Shown: positions 1 to 9,014, counted from the first letter of the stretch. The stretch: DNA of 47,028 nt from Calditrichota bacterium (GCA_020051775.1 JAGVQJ010000015.1:1-47028); one strand, 5' to 3'. The notes: generated by a model from the sequence alone, not told the origin. Translations and numbers: made by a program.

Positions 1-585
1 CCAGATGACACCTTTGCAATGTACCTCGATGGTTTTCGGCTTCATCTCAAGATCAATGGCTTCGTATTTACAGTCTTTTAAACATGCCATCATAGCTTCA
101 TTCGCCGCGTAGCGGGAATCCAGCACGTAAAGAGGCGGATAAGCCATCTCCCGGCTATAAATAGCCTTGCGGGTATTCATCCCAAAGTTGTATTCGTCCG
201 CCACTTCGAGGGTACAGGCCGCGGCGCATTCCCCGCAGGAAGTACAGTTCTCATTGACAAAGCGGGGTTGAAGCAGTACTTTCGTTTCGTAATTTCCCGG
301 GTTTCCAGTAATCTGCTCGACCGAAGCCAGCGTCAAGATTTTCACACGCGGATTGTCACGCAGCCTACGGAAGTTGATCTCCAGGCCGCATTGGGGCGGG
401 CAAAGTTTAGGGAAGTATTGGTTCATCTGCGCCACGCGTCCGCCCAGAAACGGTTCCTTCTCCACCAGCACGGCAGACAACCCCATCTCTGAGGCTTCGA
501 CCGCTGCTGTAATACCGGAGATGCCTCCGCCGACTACCAGCAGATCCGTATTAATCGTATCACCTTCAGGGGAAACGTTCATCAT
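1..585 (-). CDS. qmoA: QmoA, HdrA-like flavoprotein of the Qmo complex (partial, 3' end outside window)
   Basis: Reading the minus strand from 585 gives an open frame to the window edge (195 codons, no stop). Near the N-terminus is an FAD dinucleotide-binding motif (VVGGGISGITAAVEA). It is followed by FLGGRVAQMNQYFPKLCPP with CPPQCGLEI, and then a ferredoxin-type cluster (CTSCGECAAAC). This order and wording are typical of QmoA, the HdrA-related subunit that links the menaquinone pool to APS reductase. The start is one of two adjacent ATGs (585 or 582), with GGAG about nine bases upstream. It lies 44 bases after qmoC, so the order here is qmoC-qmoA, whereas well-known sulfate reducers have qmoA-B-C. 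A generic HdrA is the alternative, but the motif match to QmoA is close. qmoB, aprAB and sat are not in the window. Confidence 0.88.
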   Translation of the reverse strand, partial: MMNVSPEGDTINTDLLVVGGGISGITAAVEASEMGLSAVLVEKEPFLGGRVAQMNQYFPKLCPPQCGLEINFRRLRDNPRVKILTLASVEQITGNPGNYETKVLLQPRFVNENCTSCGECAAACTLEVADEYNFGMNTRKAIYSREMAYPPLYVLDSRYAANEAMMACLKDCKYEAIDLEMKPKTIEVHCKGVIW

Positions 586-629
586 GCCATTAGCTCCATG
601 TATTTAATTTTTGCGAGCGTGATCTTATT

Positions 630-1790
630 TCATGCGGCTTGAGACTCGCCGGCTTCGCGTCTGATGCTGCGGGCAAAAGTCAACGCCAGCATGCGATAGA
701 ACATGTGGCCGAACTTTGAGTAAGGCGCATACCACAGCAGGAAGAACACCAGCACCAGGTGCAGGTAGTAATCCAGATAAGCAATGACCGGAATTTCGGC
801 CAAGCGCAATGCCCAAGCCAGCATTCCCGTCAACCCCACCGACGTGATCATAATCAGGAACAGCCAGTCCTGATAACTGCCGGAATAATCCTTTGCGGCC
901 AAACGCTTGGAGATCAACATCCAGCCCCCAATCAGCATGGCCACCCCGGATGCCACCCCTAAAATTTTGATGGGGTTGGGCAGGTTGATCGGACTCTCAA
1001 GATAGACCGGACTGCCCAGTTCTTGCAGGATCACAGTGGCAAAGAGCGCCAATCCAGCCGTGGCCATAGCGCCAATGAAACCGTAAAAGATCAGCAGGTG
1101 TCCCCAACGTCGTGGCTTATTTTCTTCGCACTTGTCGAATTTGCTGTGCGGAATGAGCTCCAGACCTACGGCAATCAACGAGGGGATGAAACTGGGACCT
1201 TCACCGGCTGGCATCGTCGAGCGCATTGCGTTCCAGAAGCGGAACAACCCTACGGCGGCAAAAGCGAAGATCAAGGCATTGCCTCCCATGAACAGCATCT
1301 CCAGGATACCGTGCGGGAAGGGGTGGGCGTAATCCACTTCACCGCCGGTGGCGAAGAGGTAGCCATAGTCCCCTTCCGATCCTATCGCTAGCACCCCCAG
1401 CAGGATCACCGCCGGAATCAGAAGCAGTATCGGCAACGCCAGGGGGCTGGCTAAGGCTTTTCCCATGAAACTGGGGTAGGAGTAATGTTGGAACGCGAAG
1501 GCTCGAACCGCCGCCAAGACGTCACCGGGGCGAACTTGGCGCGGGCACTTGGTCGAGCAGTCATTACACTGGTGGCAAATCCAGATGTCGGGATCTGCCA
1601 TCAACGATTCCTTCGCCCCCCACTGTGCGAGAATCATCTCTTTTCGCGGAAAAGGATTATCAGCAGGAGTAAGCTTGCAGGTGATGGAACAGGTTGCGCA
1701 CTGCATGCACTGTTTCAAATCTCCGCCGCCGACCTGCTTTACCTTTTGGATGAAAGCCAGATCAGGTTCCAACCTCATCACACCAGTCAT
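630..1790 (-). CDS. qmoC: QmoC, HdrC/HdrE-like fusion subunit of the Qmo membrane complex
   Basis: 386 residues. The N-terminal third has two CxxCxxCxxxC clusters (CMQCATCSITC near residue 28 and CHQCNDCSTKC near residue 71), as in heterodisulfide reductase HdrC. The rest is a membrane cytochrome-b-like domain with about six hydrophobic segments and several histidines (for example in YLDYYLHLVLVFF). HdrC joined to an HdrE-like membrane part defines QmoC, which takes electrons from menaquinol for APS reduction. The chosen start has AAGGA about eleven bases upstream; an in-frame ATG four codons later is possible. It lies 50 bases behind the persulfide reductase gene and 44 bases before qmoA, so it is probably in the dsr transcript. 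HmeC-type or DsrM-type proteins are less likely because of the N-terminal double cluster. Confidence 0.9.
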   Translation of the reverse strand: MTGVMRLEPDLAFIQKVKQVGGGDLKQCMQCATCSITCKLTPADNPFPRKEMILAQWGAKESLMADPDIWICHQCNDCSTKCPRQVRPGDVLAAVRAFAFQHYSYPSFMGKALASPLALPILLLIPAVILLGVLAIGSEGDYGYLFATGGEVDYAHPFPHGILEMLFMGGNALIFAFAAVGLFRFWNAMRSTMPAGEGPSFIPSLIAVGLELIPHSKFDKCEENKPRRWGHLLIFYGFIGAMATAGLALFATVILQELGSPVYLESPINLPNPIKILGVASGVAMLIGGWMLISKRLAAKDYSGSYQDWLFLIMITSVGLTGMLAWALRLAEIPVIAYLDYYLHLVLVFFLLWYAPYSKFGHMFYRMLALTFARSIRREAGESQAA

Positions 1791-1840
1791 GGGTGGCCTA
1801 TGTCCTTATGGTGAATTATTTCACGATTTAAAAGATATGC

Positions 1841-3505
1841 TTACACTTCGAATGCCAAACCACCGCCCATAAATATGGCCGTCAAACCTCGTTCCCTTAA
1901 AATACGCACTGCCTCTATTGATCTCGGGCCCCGCGCACAGACAACTATTACCTTTCCTTTTACCGGTATTTCGGAAATTCTACTGCGCAATTGCGTAAAA
2001 GGGATACTCAACAAACGTGCGCAGGAAACGGGGAAGGGACGGTCCTTTTGCTCGGTTGTTTCGCGAACGTCCAGCACCAGTGAATCTTCAATGTATCGGG
2101 TCAAATCCTGTGGGGGAAAACTATAAATTCCTTCTTCACGCTCCGCCAGAGCAGTGTAAGCCAGCGCATGTATAGGATCCAACGCCACGGCAAAAGGCGG
2201 CGCGTATGCCGGTTCAAAATCCCGAATCTGATGAAGAGTGATCTTCTGTCCGAGCATGATTGAGGCCGTGTTGACCAGCGCCACCGATTGATTTGAGCCG
2301 ACCGCCTGCACACCCAGAATCCGAGCGCTGGCGGTATCATAAATCAGCGTTGCCCAAAGATCTCGAGCCTCGGGATAGAAGTGTGCCTTATCCTGAAAAC
2401 AACCCCAGACGGCATTTGCTTTGAATCCTGCCTTGACGGCCTGGCGAACCGTCAAGCCTACCGCCGCGACCGCCAGATCGAAAATCTTCAGGCAGGTGGT
2501 TCCCAGAACCGGTCCCAAAGAATCATCCTGTCCGGCGATGATATTGGCGGCAATTCGTCCCATACGCGAAGCTAGCGAACTTAACGGCATCAAGCAGGGT
2601 TTACCCGTCAACGCATGCATGGTCTGAACGCAGTCACCTACGGCAAAGACATGCGGTAGACTGGTATGCAGGCAGGTGTCAACCTGGAGACCGCCCGTCT
2701 CCCCGATCAAAGCTCCAGCGGCAGCTGCCGGTTCGACTTGAGGCCGCACCCCCAGATTAAGCAGGATCCGGTCAAAGCCCTCAAAGACCTTTGATCCAGC
2801 TATTACCCGAAGTGCATCACCGGAAGACTCAATCTTTTCCAGCCGGTGGCTCAGGCGGAGGTCTATTCCCTGGCGCTTGAGTTCCGCTTCCACCACTCGC
2901 GCTAAAGACCGACCGATTACGCCGCTTAATACTTGGGACTGTTCTTCAAAGAGCGTGACTTCGATTCCCCACAGTGCGCGCAACGATTCACACAATTCAC
3001 AGCCAATGAACCCGCCCCCTACGATGGCTACTCGCGAAATCTTCCCCTGCTCGGCTGCTTTGCGCAGTGCCATAGCTTCCTCCGGTCGGGTGAAACAACT
3101 GACGCCCGGAAGTTGTAATCCTTCGATGGGAGGTTTAACTGGAACCGCGCCGGTCGCTATGACCAGCTCATCGTAGGGGAAAGTTATGCTTTCATTCGTG
3201 CTTAGGTCGCGCGCCGTCACCAAACGTTTTTCCGGGTTCAGGTTTTCCGCGCGCCTCCGGCAAAGAACTTTAACCCCTTTGGCAGCCGAGAAGAATTCCG
3301 GAGTCTTTTGCACTCCATAGGGCGTAACCGTCAACGAGCTGAAATCCTGTACGTCTCCGGACAAGTAATAGGGTAAGCCACACCCGGCCCAGGATATATA
3401 GTCAGTTGTCTCCAGAACCGTAACTTCTGCATGAGGCAACAGCCGCCGCACTCGGCAGGCAGCCTTCATCCCGGCGGCGGAAGCCCCGATGATCAGGATC
3501 TTCAT
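1841..3505 (-). CDS. FAD/NAD(P)H-dependent persulfide or CoA-disulfide reductase with C-terminal rhodanese domain
   Basis: 554 residues. It has an N-terminal FAD fold (GASAAGMKAACRVRR), the redox-active cysteine C42 in SWAGCGLPYYLSG, and a second dinucleotide fold near residue 162 (VAIVGGGFIGCELCESL). A dimerisation domain follows. The last ~95 residues form a rhodanese domain whose catalytic cysteine C523 sits in VVCARGPRS. The single-Cys CoADR core plus rhodanese is the layout of Npsr and CoADR-RHD enzymes, which reduce persulfides or polysulfide, often with CoA. The gene starts one base after dsrP ends and precedes qmoC, so it looks co-transcribed with the sulfite-reduction genes. It may recycle DsrC- or CoA-bound persulfide or supply sulfane sulfur; the substrate is inferred. 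Confidence 0.85.
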   Translation of the reverse strand: MKILIIGASAAGMKAACRVRRLLPHAEVTVLETTDYISWAGCGLPYYLSGDVQDFSSLTVTPYGVQKTPEFFSAAKGVKVLCRRRAENLNPEKRLVTARDLSTNESITFPYDELVIATGAVPVKPPIEGLQLPGVSCFTRPEEAMALRKAAEQGKISRVAIVGGGFIGCELCESLRALWGIEVTLFEEQSQVLSGVIGRSLARVVEAELKRQGIDLRLSHRLEKIESSGDALRVIAGSKVFEGFDRILLNLGVRPQVEPAAAAGALIGETGGLQVDTCLHTSLPHVFAVGDCVQTMHALTGKPCLMPLSSLASRMGRIAANIIAGQDDSLGPVLGTTCLKIFDLAVAAVGLTVRQAVKAGFKANAVWGCFQDKAHFYPEARDLWATLIYDTASARILGVQAVGSNQSVALVNTASIMLGQKITLHQIRDFEPAYAPPFAVALDPIHALAYTALAEREEGIYSFPPQDLTRYIEDSLVLDVRETTEQKDRPFPVSCARLLSIPFTQLRSRISEIPVKGKVIVVCARGPRSIEAVRILRERGLTAIFMGGGLAFEV

Positions 3506-3506
3506 C

Positions 3507-4661
3507 TCAAGCCGCGCTCCGCCGCAGCGATAACGCTATTTTGTAAAAGGCGGTAACCATCAGTATGCCCAACGCCCAGATCCCCAGGGCGACAAAGATT
3601 TCGGTGACGGAAGGAAAATACTCATGCACTTGTCCGGCGGTCGAAGGAATGAACCCCGTGACCACCATGCCCATGCCCTTGTCAATCCAGATAGAAGCAA
3701 ACAGCGCCGCGCAGGCCACTACCAGCAGGTTCTCTTTGGCTCGAAACTTAGGATTAAGGAGCAAAATCAGCGTCAACACCGCCAGGGCGGCGGAAGTCCA
3801 CATCCAGGGAACGAGCGCGTGATGATTTCCCAGACCGAAGTATAGATACTCGAAATGAGCCATATGCTCCGGTATGTTGCTGTAAGCGGCGGTGAACACT
3901 TCCATGAGGAAGAAGAACACATTGGCGCACATGGCGTAGGTGGCGATCACGGCCAGCTTCTGGATCGGTTCCCGGCCTACGTCGTATTTGGCGACTTTGC
4001 GCAGAATCAGGCATACCAGTATTAGCAGCGCCGGGCCGGAAGCGAACGCCGAGGCCAGGAAGCGAGGCGCCAGCACGGCGGTCATCCAAAAGGGACGGGC
4101 GGCCAGACCGCTATACAGGAATGCCGTCACGGTATGGATACTGATGGCCCAGGGAATGGAAAGGATAATGACCGGCTTGATCCAGTGCGGTGGCGCGATG
4201 CCTTTGCGTTCTGCGGATAGCGTCACCCGGCTGATGAGGACATTCAACAGCAAATATCCCATCAGGGCTACCGTGTCCCACAACATCATGGATCGGGGTG
4301 AAGGATGCAGGAACAAATTGATGACACGGAACGGCTGCCCCATATCCACAACGATGAACAGCACGCACATGGTCACGGCGGAGATGGCTAAAAATTCTCC
4401 CAGAATGGTGATCTTCCCAAAAGCTTTATAATTGTGCAGGTAGTAGGGCAACACAACCATTACAGCCGAAGCGGCCACTCCGACCAGGAAGGTGAACTGC
4501 GCGATGTACAAACCCCAGGTAACGTCCCGGCTCATTCCGGTTACCGTCAATCCGTTGCGGAACTGGTGAAGATAAAAGAGCCCACCGATTACCATCACGC
4601 CTGTTAGGCTGATGATCCACATCCAGTATTTACGATCACCATATAACGCCTTTTCCAGCAT
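3507..4661 (-). CDS. dsrP: DsrP, NrfD-family membrane subunit of DsrMKJOP
   Basis: 384 residues with about ten hydrophobic segments and short charged loops, typical of the NrfD/PsrC fold. The start region (YWMWIISLTGVMVIGGLFYL) and FRVINLFLHPSPRSMMLWD are characteristic of the dsr/hmc branch. DsrP exchanges electrons with quinone and pairs with the ferredoxin-like DsrO. It lies nine bases behind dsrO and one base before the persulfide reductase gene. Nothing suggests damage. Confidence 0.95.
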   Translation of the reverse strand: MLEKALYGDRKYWMWIISLTGVMVIGGLFYLHQFRNGLTVTGMSRDVTWGLYIAQFTFLVGVAASAVMVVLPYYLHNYKAFGKITILGEFLAISAVTMCVLFIVVDMGQPFRVINLFLHPSPRSMMLWDTVALMGYLLLNVLISRVTLSAERKGIAPPHWIKPVIILSIPWAISIHTVTAFLYSGLAARPFWMTAVLAPRFLASAFASGPALLILVCLILRKVAKYDVGREPIQKLAVIATYAMCANVFFFLMEVFTAAYSNIPEHMAHFEYLYFGLGNHHALVPWMWTSAALAVLTLILLLNPKFRAKENLLVVACAALFASIWIDKGMGMVVTGFIPSTAGQVHEYFPSVTEIFVALGIWALGILMVTAFYKIALSLRRSAA

Positions 4662-4670
4662 ACGAAACCC

Positions 4671-5432
4671 CTAGACGATATAGTATACCTGGGGACCGGT
4701 GCCCAGGCTCGGTTTGCGGCGGATGGTATACGCTGAACTGAGCAGCTCGCGTACTTCGGATTTATGATCACTGAGGTCGCCGAAAGTCAGCGCTTTTTCG
4801 GAGCAGGCTTCCACACAGCTCGGCAATTGCCCTCGTGATAGACGCTCATCGCAGAAAGTGCATTTTTCAACCACACCTTTGGTGCGAGTGGGGTAATCCG
4901 GTTGAATTTTCGCGAGATGCTGGCGAGGGTCGCGCCAGTTGAAGCTGCGCGAGCCGTAGGGACAGGCGGCCATACAATAACGGCAACCGATGCAGCGATG
5001 CCAGTCCATCATGACGATGCCGTCTTTTTCCCGTTTCCAGGTTGCCTGGGTGGGGCAAACGCGCACGCAGGGAGGGTTCTCGCAATGGTTGCACATGACC
5101 ACCAGGGGAGACCAACGTATACTCTCGGTTAAATGCTCATGCTCCTGATCCTCAAACGCGCGGTCGAATCGTTCCTTCCAAATCCAGCGGATATTGTCGT
5201 CAGGATTGTCAATCAGAGGGATGTTGTGGGTCTGATTGCATGCCTCGATGCACTTCGTGCAGTTGTCCAATTCCAGGCACTTGCGCAGATTCACGACCAT
5301 AGCCAATTGTTTCGTGGCGTGGGACGACCCCTGGGGTAATTCGGCCGCGGACAACTTCTTTAAAAGCGGGATCGAGGCCAGACTTAAGCCGCTGAGACCG
5401 GCATACTTCATAAAATCCCGTCGGTCCATCAT
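4671..5432 (-). CDS. dsrO: DsrO, periplasmic Tat-exported ferredoxin-like subunit of DsrMKJOP
   Basis: 253 residues from the chosen start. The N-terminus has a twin-arginine signal (MMDRRDFMKYAGLSGLSLAS), so the folded iron-sulfur protein is exported by Tat. Four cysteine clusters follow: CLELDNCTKCIEAC, CNHCENPPCVRVC, CIGCRYCMAAC and CTFCDERLSRGQLPSCVEAC. This is the DmsB/NrfC-type set of four [4Fe-4S] sites. A longer frame exists upstream, but GGAGG sits just before the ATGATG at 5432/5429 and the Tat motif begins there, so the short start is preferred. The start overlaps the dsrJ stop. Confidence 0.95.
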   Translation of the reverse strand: MMDRRDFMKYAGLSGLSLASIPLLKKLSAAELPQGSSHATKQLAMVVNLRKCLELDNCTKCIEACNQTHNIPLIDNPDDNIRWIWKERFDRAFEDQEHEHLTESIRWSPLVVMCNHCENPPCVRVCPTQATWKREKDGIVMMDWHRCIGCRYCMAACPYGSRSFNWRDPRQHLAKIQPDYPTRTKGVVEKCTFCDERLSRGQLPSCVEACSEKALTFGDLSDHKSEVRELLSSAYTIRRKPSLGTGPQVYYIV

Positions 5433-5848
5433 CTTACCTCCGTTCCCATCGAAGCGGGCTGCACCAGTGGTTCTACATGGCAATCCCAGCAGTAAGGGTT
5501 GACGGCGAGCGCATTATGACAGCGGTCGCAGAATTTGGCTTTGTCGGTGTGGCAGTTCATGCAGGTGCGCGATAAGCTCATGTCAAAGTGGCGACCGTCG
5601 GCAGTAGCGTAATCGCGCTGGTCGTTGCGCACCACGGAATCCCGCCACTGGTTCAGGAGGTTCATGTGAGTGACTTTCATCTCCACCGAAGGCAACACAC
5701 ACTTGTCTTTGCCGGGAATGTTACGGGTGGCAATCTCAGGGTCTTGTAGAGGCGGCACCGAACGGAACAGGTTCGTCCAGACCGGGGTCAGCACCAGCGC
5801 CAGAAAAACCGCCAGTCCCAGCACGATGCGGTTGAAATCACGCGGCAT
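5429..5848 (-). CDS. dsrJ: DsrJ, triheme cytochrome c of DsrMKJOP
   Basis: 139 residues with one N-terminal transmembrane or signal-anchor segment (residues 8-22) and three CxxCH haem-attachment motifs: C96-H100, C107-H111 and C120-H124. C50, in DKCVLPSVEMK, matches the position of the cysteine known in this family as an unusual haem iron ligand. The protein faces the periplasm and works with DsrM, K, O and P. It overlaps dsrK by 11 bases and dsrO by 4. With three haems it shows the cell must have a cytochrome c maturation system, not seen in this window. Confidence 0.96.
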   Translation of the reverse strand: MPRDFNRIVLGLAVFLALVLTPVWTNLFRSVPPLQDPEIATRNIPGKDKCVLPSVEMKVTHMNLLNQWRDSVVRNDQRDYATADGRHFDMSLSRTCMNCHTDKAKFCDRCHNALAVNPYCWDCHVEPLVQPASMGTEVR

Positions 5849-7463
5849 CTTGTTTGTTCTCCAAAGGCTTGGTAATCGGAGTTCCCCGCAAATCAGTCAA
5901 GCGCTCATTTTCACCCTTCATGATCAGGGCATTGCCTACCAGCTCGTGCAGTCCTGCCACTTCGACTCCCGGAGTCCAGTATTCCAGCAGAGGCGGTAGC
6001 GTGGCTTTATCAATGGCGCACATACATACTAAAAGGTTCACCTCTTTGGTGTCACGCACATACTTGACGGCGTTGGCGCGAGGCAGACCGCCGCGCATTC
6101 GACTTTCGATATTCTCATCGGTGCCTAAGCCTGACCCGCTGCCGCAGCAGAAAGTCTGTTCTCGAATAGTGTCCTCGGGCATTTCGTGGAAATTCTTCAT
6201 CACCTGTTGCAGTACATAACGCGGCTCATCGAATAGCCCCATGCAACGCGCCGGATTGCAGGAATCGTGGAAGGTGGCGTTCCAGTGGTTGTTGCGACTG
6301 GGATCGAGCTGGATCTTGTTGTGACGAATCAGGTCGGCGGTAAATTCGCTGATATGTACCATCTTGGTCGAGGCGGCATTTGCGAAGACGGTACCGGTGA
6401 GGGATGACTTGGGCACCTGCAGGAAATCCGCCGGGCCGTTCATAGTATCCATATACTGGTGTAGCACCCGCCACATGTGGCCGCATTCACCACCCAGAAT
6501 CCATTTGACGTCCAATCGTTTGGCTTCGGAGTAGATCTTGGCGTTCAATCGCTTCATCATTTCGTTGGAATGGAACAGCCCAAAATTGCCGCCTTCGGAA
6601 GCGAAAGTGCTCAATGTGTAGTCCAGTCCGATCTCATGGAATAGCGCCAGGTAGCCCAGCAGGGTGAAGTAATGCGGCTGCGCGAAATAATCGGCGGAGG
6701 GGGCTACGAAGAGAATTTCATGCCCTTTTTCGTTAATGGGAGCCTTGACTTTTATTCCGGTCAGCTCCGCCAACTCGTCAACGGCGAATTCCACGCTATC
6801 TTTGAAGCCGTGAGGTTGAATACCGAGATGGTTGCCGGTGCGGAAGCAGTTGGCCAACGGAGTGTTGATCCATTCGATGGACAATCCCAGCAAGTTCAGC
6901 AGTTCCCGACCCATCATCGTAATTTCGGCGGTGTCAATGCCGTAGGGGCAGAAGACTGAGCAGCGACGGCATTCAGTGCATTGATAGAAGTAGTAAAACC
7001 ACTCCTTCAGCACCTTCTCGTCCAGATCGCGAGCGCCCACCATGGCGCCCATGATCTTGCCGGCTTTGGTGAACTGCCGCCGATAGACTGAGCGTAGCAG
7101 TTCAGCGCGCAACACCGGCATGTTCTTGGGATCTCCCGAGCCGATGTAAAAGTGGCACTTGTCAGCGCAAGCGCCGCAGCGCACGCAGATATCCATGAAC
7201 ACCTTGAAGGAGCGGAAGCGCATCAGGCGATCCCGCATCCCTTCAAAGATGATCTTCTTCCAGTCCGGCGGCAATTTCCAATCCTGATCCGTGGGCTGCC
7301 ATTTTTTGGCGTGAGGCAGATCCAGGTAATTGAGCGTCTCCGGCACCGCGCCGTAACAGATTACGCCTTTGCGAAATTCGACCGTCGGGTCAGTCCAGCT
7401 CTTGGCTGGAGGTTGATAAGTGATCCGGGCGAGCTCCTCGGGTTTCAGCTTGCCTTGGGACAT
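5838..7463 (-). CDS. dsrK: DsrK, HdrD-like iron-sulfur subunit of DsrMKJOP
   Basis: 541 residues. Two ferredoxin clusters (CVRCGACADKC and CTECRRCSVFC) precede a CCG-type cysteine domain with HDSCNPARCMG, then FCCGSGSG, then CMCAIDK. In HdrD-like proteins this domain holds the noncubane [4Fe-4S] site that handles disulfides. In the Dsr pathway DsrK is held to act on the DsrC trisulfide or disulfide on the cytoplasmic side. It starts 19 bases inside the end of dsrM with a good ribosome site (AAGGAG, four bases from ATG). It is similar in layout to the second HdrD-like protein at 21701-23311. Confidence 0.96.
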   Translation of the reverse strand: MSQGKLKPEELARITYQPPAKSWTDPTVEFRKGVICYGAVPETLNYLDLPHAKKWQPTDQDWKLPPDWKKIIFEGMRDRLMRFRSFKVFMDICVRCGACADKCHFYIGSGDPKNMPVLRAELLRSVYRRQFTKAGKIMGAMVGARDLDEKVLKEWFYYFYQCTECRRCSVFCPYGIDTAEITMMGRELLNLLGLSIEWINTPLANCFRTGNHLGIQPHGFKDSVEFAVDELAELTGIKVKAPINEKGHEILFVAPSADYFAQPHYFTLLGYLALFHEIGLDYTLSTFASEGGNFGLFHSNEMMKRLNAKIYSEAKRLDVKWILGGECGHMWRVLHQYMDTMNGPADFLQVPKSSLTGTVFANAASTKMVHISEFTADLIRHNKIQLDPSRNNHWNATFHDSCNPARCMGLFDEPRYVLQQVMKNFHEMPEDTIREQTFCCGSGSGLGTDENIESRMRGGLPRANAVKYVRDTKEVNLLVCMCAIDKATLPPLLEYWTPGVEVAGLHELVGNALIMKGENERLTDLRGTPITKPLENKQDAA

Positions 7464-8455
7464 TGCTTCTCCTTATCCAGGGGCAGTTCGGCCGCCTTCA
7501 TAACGTCGCGGAACTCGTCCTCGTATTCCTCATAAGTGTGTACTTTAACTTGTGGATTCCAGGGGTTCAGGTGTCGGCGCATGCGGTTGTTATTAGCCAG
7601 GTTGCGAGTAGGGCTTAAGAATACACCAGCCAGGTGCATTAATTTGCTGAAGGGGAAATAGGCGATAAGACTACTGACCAAAAACATGTGGATGTAGAAC
7701 ATCGCCCCAATACCTTCGGGAACCACTGGCTTTAAGCTGAACAGTCCCATGGCCAGTTTTTTGACGCCCACCAGGTCAACTTTGAAAAAATAGCGCATCA
7801 AAATGCCGGTGGCGGCAATGGCGAGGATCAGCAGAAGGGGGAAGTAGTCGCTGGCATTGGAGATATAGCGAATCCGGGCGTCCAGCAAGCGGCGCAGCAG
7901 CAGAAAACTTATTGCCGCTACGATGACCGCATCGGTGGCCAATAACATGGGCAATCCAACCTGGAAGAAACTGTCCAGATTCTGCATCCCCACCACCCAG
8001 AAGGGAGTGGGTTCCACAAAGTACTTGAAGTGCCGCAAGAAGATAATCAGGAAAGCGTAGTGAAACGCCAGCGCTCCGGCCCAGAGCCATTTACTGGATC
8101 CGTATACCAGTTTGGGACCTTCCTTGAGCTCCACCTTGGTATTGCGAAACAGCGAACGAAACAGAAGAACTTCAAGCGCCATGCGGCCTACGACACCCAA
8201 GCCGGTAGAGGGGTTGTCCAAGGGACTATGCTGGATCCAATCCAGCGATTTTTGTTGGCCGGTCGAAGTGGGAATGCGGAAAGGAACCGGCAATTTTGCC
8301 CATTTCAACACCCGACTGGTGAAACCGACCAGAAAGATGAGCAGAGCACAGTAAGGAATTACAATACCCCAGAATGGGGCGCCTCCCAACGATGCTCCCA
8401 GTGCGGGGATGACGATCAGTAATGCAAGGATCAGCAGAGAAAATCCGAATTTCAT
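7445..8455 (-). CDS. dsrM: DsrM, cytochrome-b membrane subunit of DsrMKJOP
   Basis: 336 residues of a NarI-like membrane protein with five to seven hydrophobic segments and histidines placed as haem b ligands (FHYAFLIIFLRHFKYF and MFYIHMFLVSSL...FSKLMHLAG). DsrM oxidises menaquinol and passes electrons to DsrK. The ATGA overlap with the preceding small gene and the overlap with dsrK show tight translational coupling. AAAAGGAATC precedes the ATG. Confidence 0.95.
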   Translation of the reverse strand: MKFGFSLLILALLIVIPALGASLGGAPFWGIVIPYCALLIFLVGFTSRVLKWAKLPVPFRIPTSTGQQKSLDWIQHSPLDNPSTGLGVVGRMALEVLLFRSLFRNTKVELKEGPKLVYGSSKWLWAGALAFHYAFLIIFLRHFKYFVEPTPFWVVGMQNLDSFFQVGLPMLLATDAVIVAAISFLLLRRLLDARIRYISNASDYFPLLLILAIAATGILMRYFFKVDLVGVKKLAMGLFSLKPVVPEGIGAMFYIHMFLVSSLIAYFPFSKLMHLAGVFLSPTRNLANNNRMRRHLNPWNPQVKVHTYEEYEDEFRDVMKAAELPLDKEKQCPKAS

Positions 8456-8985
8456 GATTCCTTTTCTCCCGCAATGGAGGTCTCACCATTACATACCGTT
8501 TTCATACGCAAAGCCAGATACGACTGTCGGCGCCACTCTCCAGCCTGGATTTCATACAACTTCTCACGTGCAACCATGTAACGGTCGAAAGCAGTAAGCA
8601 ATAGGCCGTCCAAGCGCGTTTCCAAGTTCTGCATCTGCAATGATAGCTGCTCCGTATGAATATCGGAACCAAGAGTTTCTCGCAGCGTCAATTTCAATAA
8701 TGGGATAAAATTCAATGCTTGGGCAGGAGTGAAGTTTTGCACGGCGCGAATCTTGATCCAATCCTCCACCAATGCTTGATCGTTCACACTTTCAAGCCCA
8801 AGGCAGAGGGCTTCCAGAAGTGTCGCCGTCTGGTTCTCCAGCGCAGCGCCCACGGGATTCTGGAAGTGGGCCTTGCGATTCTGGAAGAAATCCCTGGCAT
8901 TGGCGGGATAGCTTTCCAGTATCAGCTTCTGCCATTTGACTCGAATGGCAGAACGACGCGCAGTAATCAGTTCGTGCAAGTTCAT
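8452..8985 (-). CDS. stand-alone RsbRD N-terminal (sensor globin-like) domain protein upstream of dsrM
   Basis: 177 residues with no transmembrane segment and no signal peptide. The pattern of the first 130 residues (LITARRSAIRVKWQKLIL, FFQNRKAHFQNPVG, then NFTPAQALNFIPLLKLTLRE) fits the RsbRD_N domain, an all-helical fold normally found at the N-terminus of stressosome RsbR proteins. There is no STAS domain here, only the sensor-like part with a helical tail. Genes of this type are known just upstream of dsrM in some sulfate reducers. Its job is not established; a chaperone, redox sensor or assembly factor for DsrMKJOP is possible. It is coupled to dsrM by a 4-base overlap. Confidence 0.75.
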   Translation of the reverse strand: MNLHELITARRSAIRVKWQKLILESYPANARDFFQNRKAHFQNPVGAALENQTATLLEALCLGLESVNDQALVEDWIKIRAVQNFTPAQALNFIPLLKLTLRETLGSDIHTEQLSLQMQNLETRLDGLLLTAFDRYMVAREKLYEIQAGEWRRQSYLALRMKTVCNGETSIAGEKES

Positions 8986-9014
8986 AAAATGGTCGAGAAT
9001 TGCATTGGTAATCC

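Noticed and set aside
630..1790. identification as HmeC or DsrM instead of QmoC
   Set aside because: The N-terminal double CxxCxxCxxxC domain fused to a cytochrome-b-like part and the adjacent qmoA fit QmoC better.
3940..4431. 163-codon plus-strand frame opposite dsrP
   Set aside because: Shadow of a conserved membrane protein gene, with low-complexity translation and no family features.
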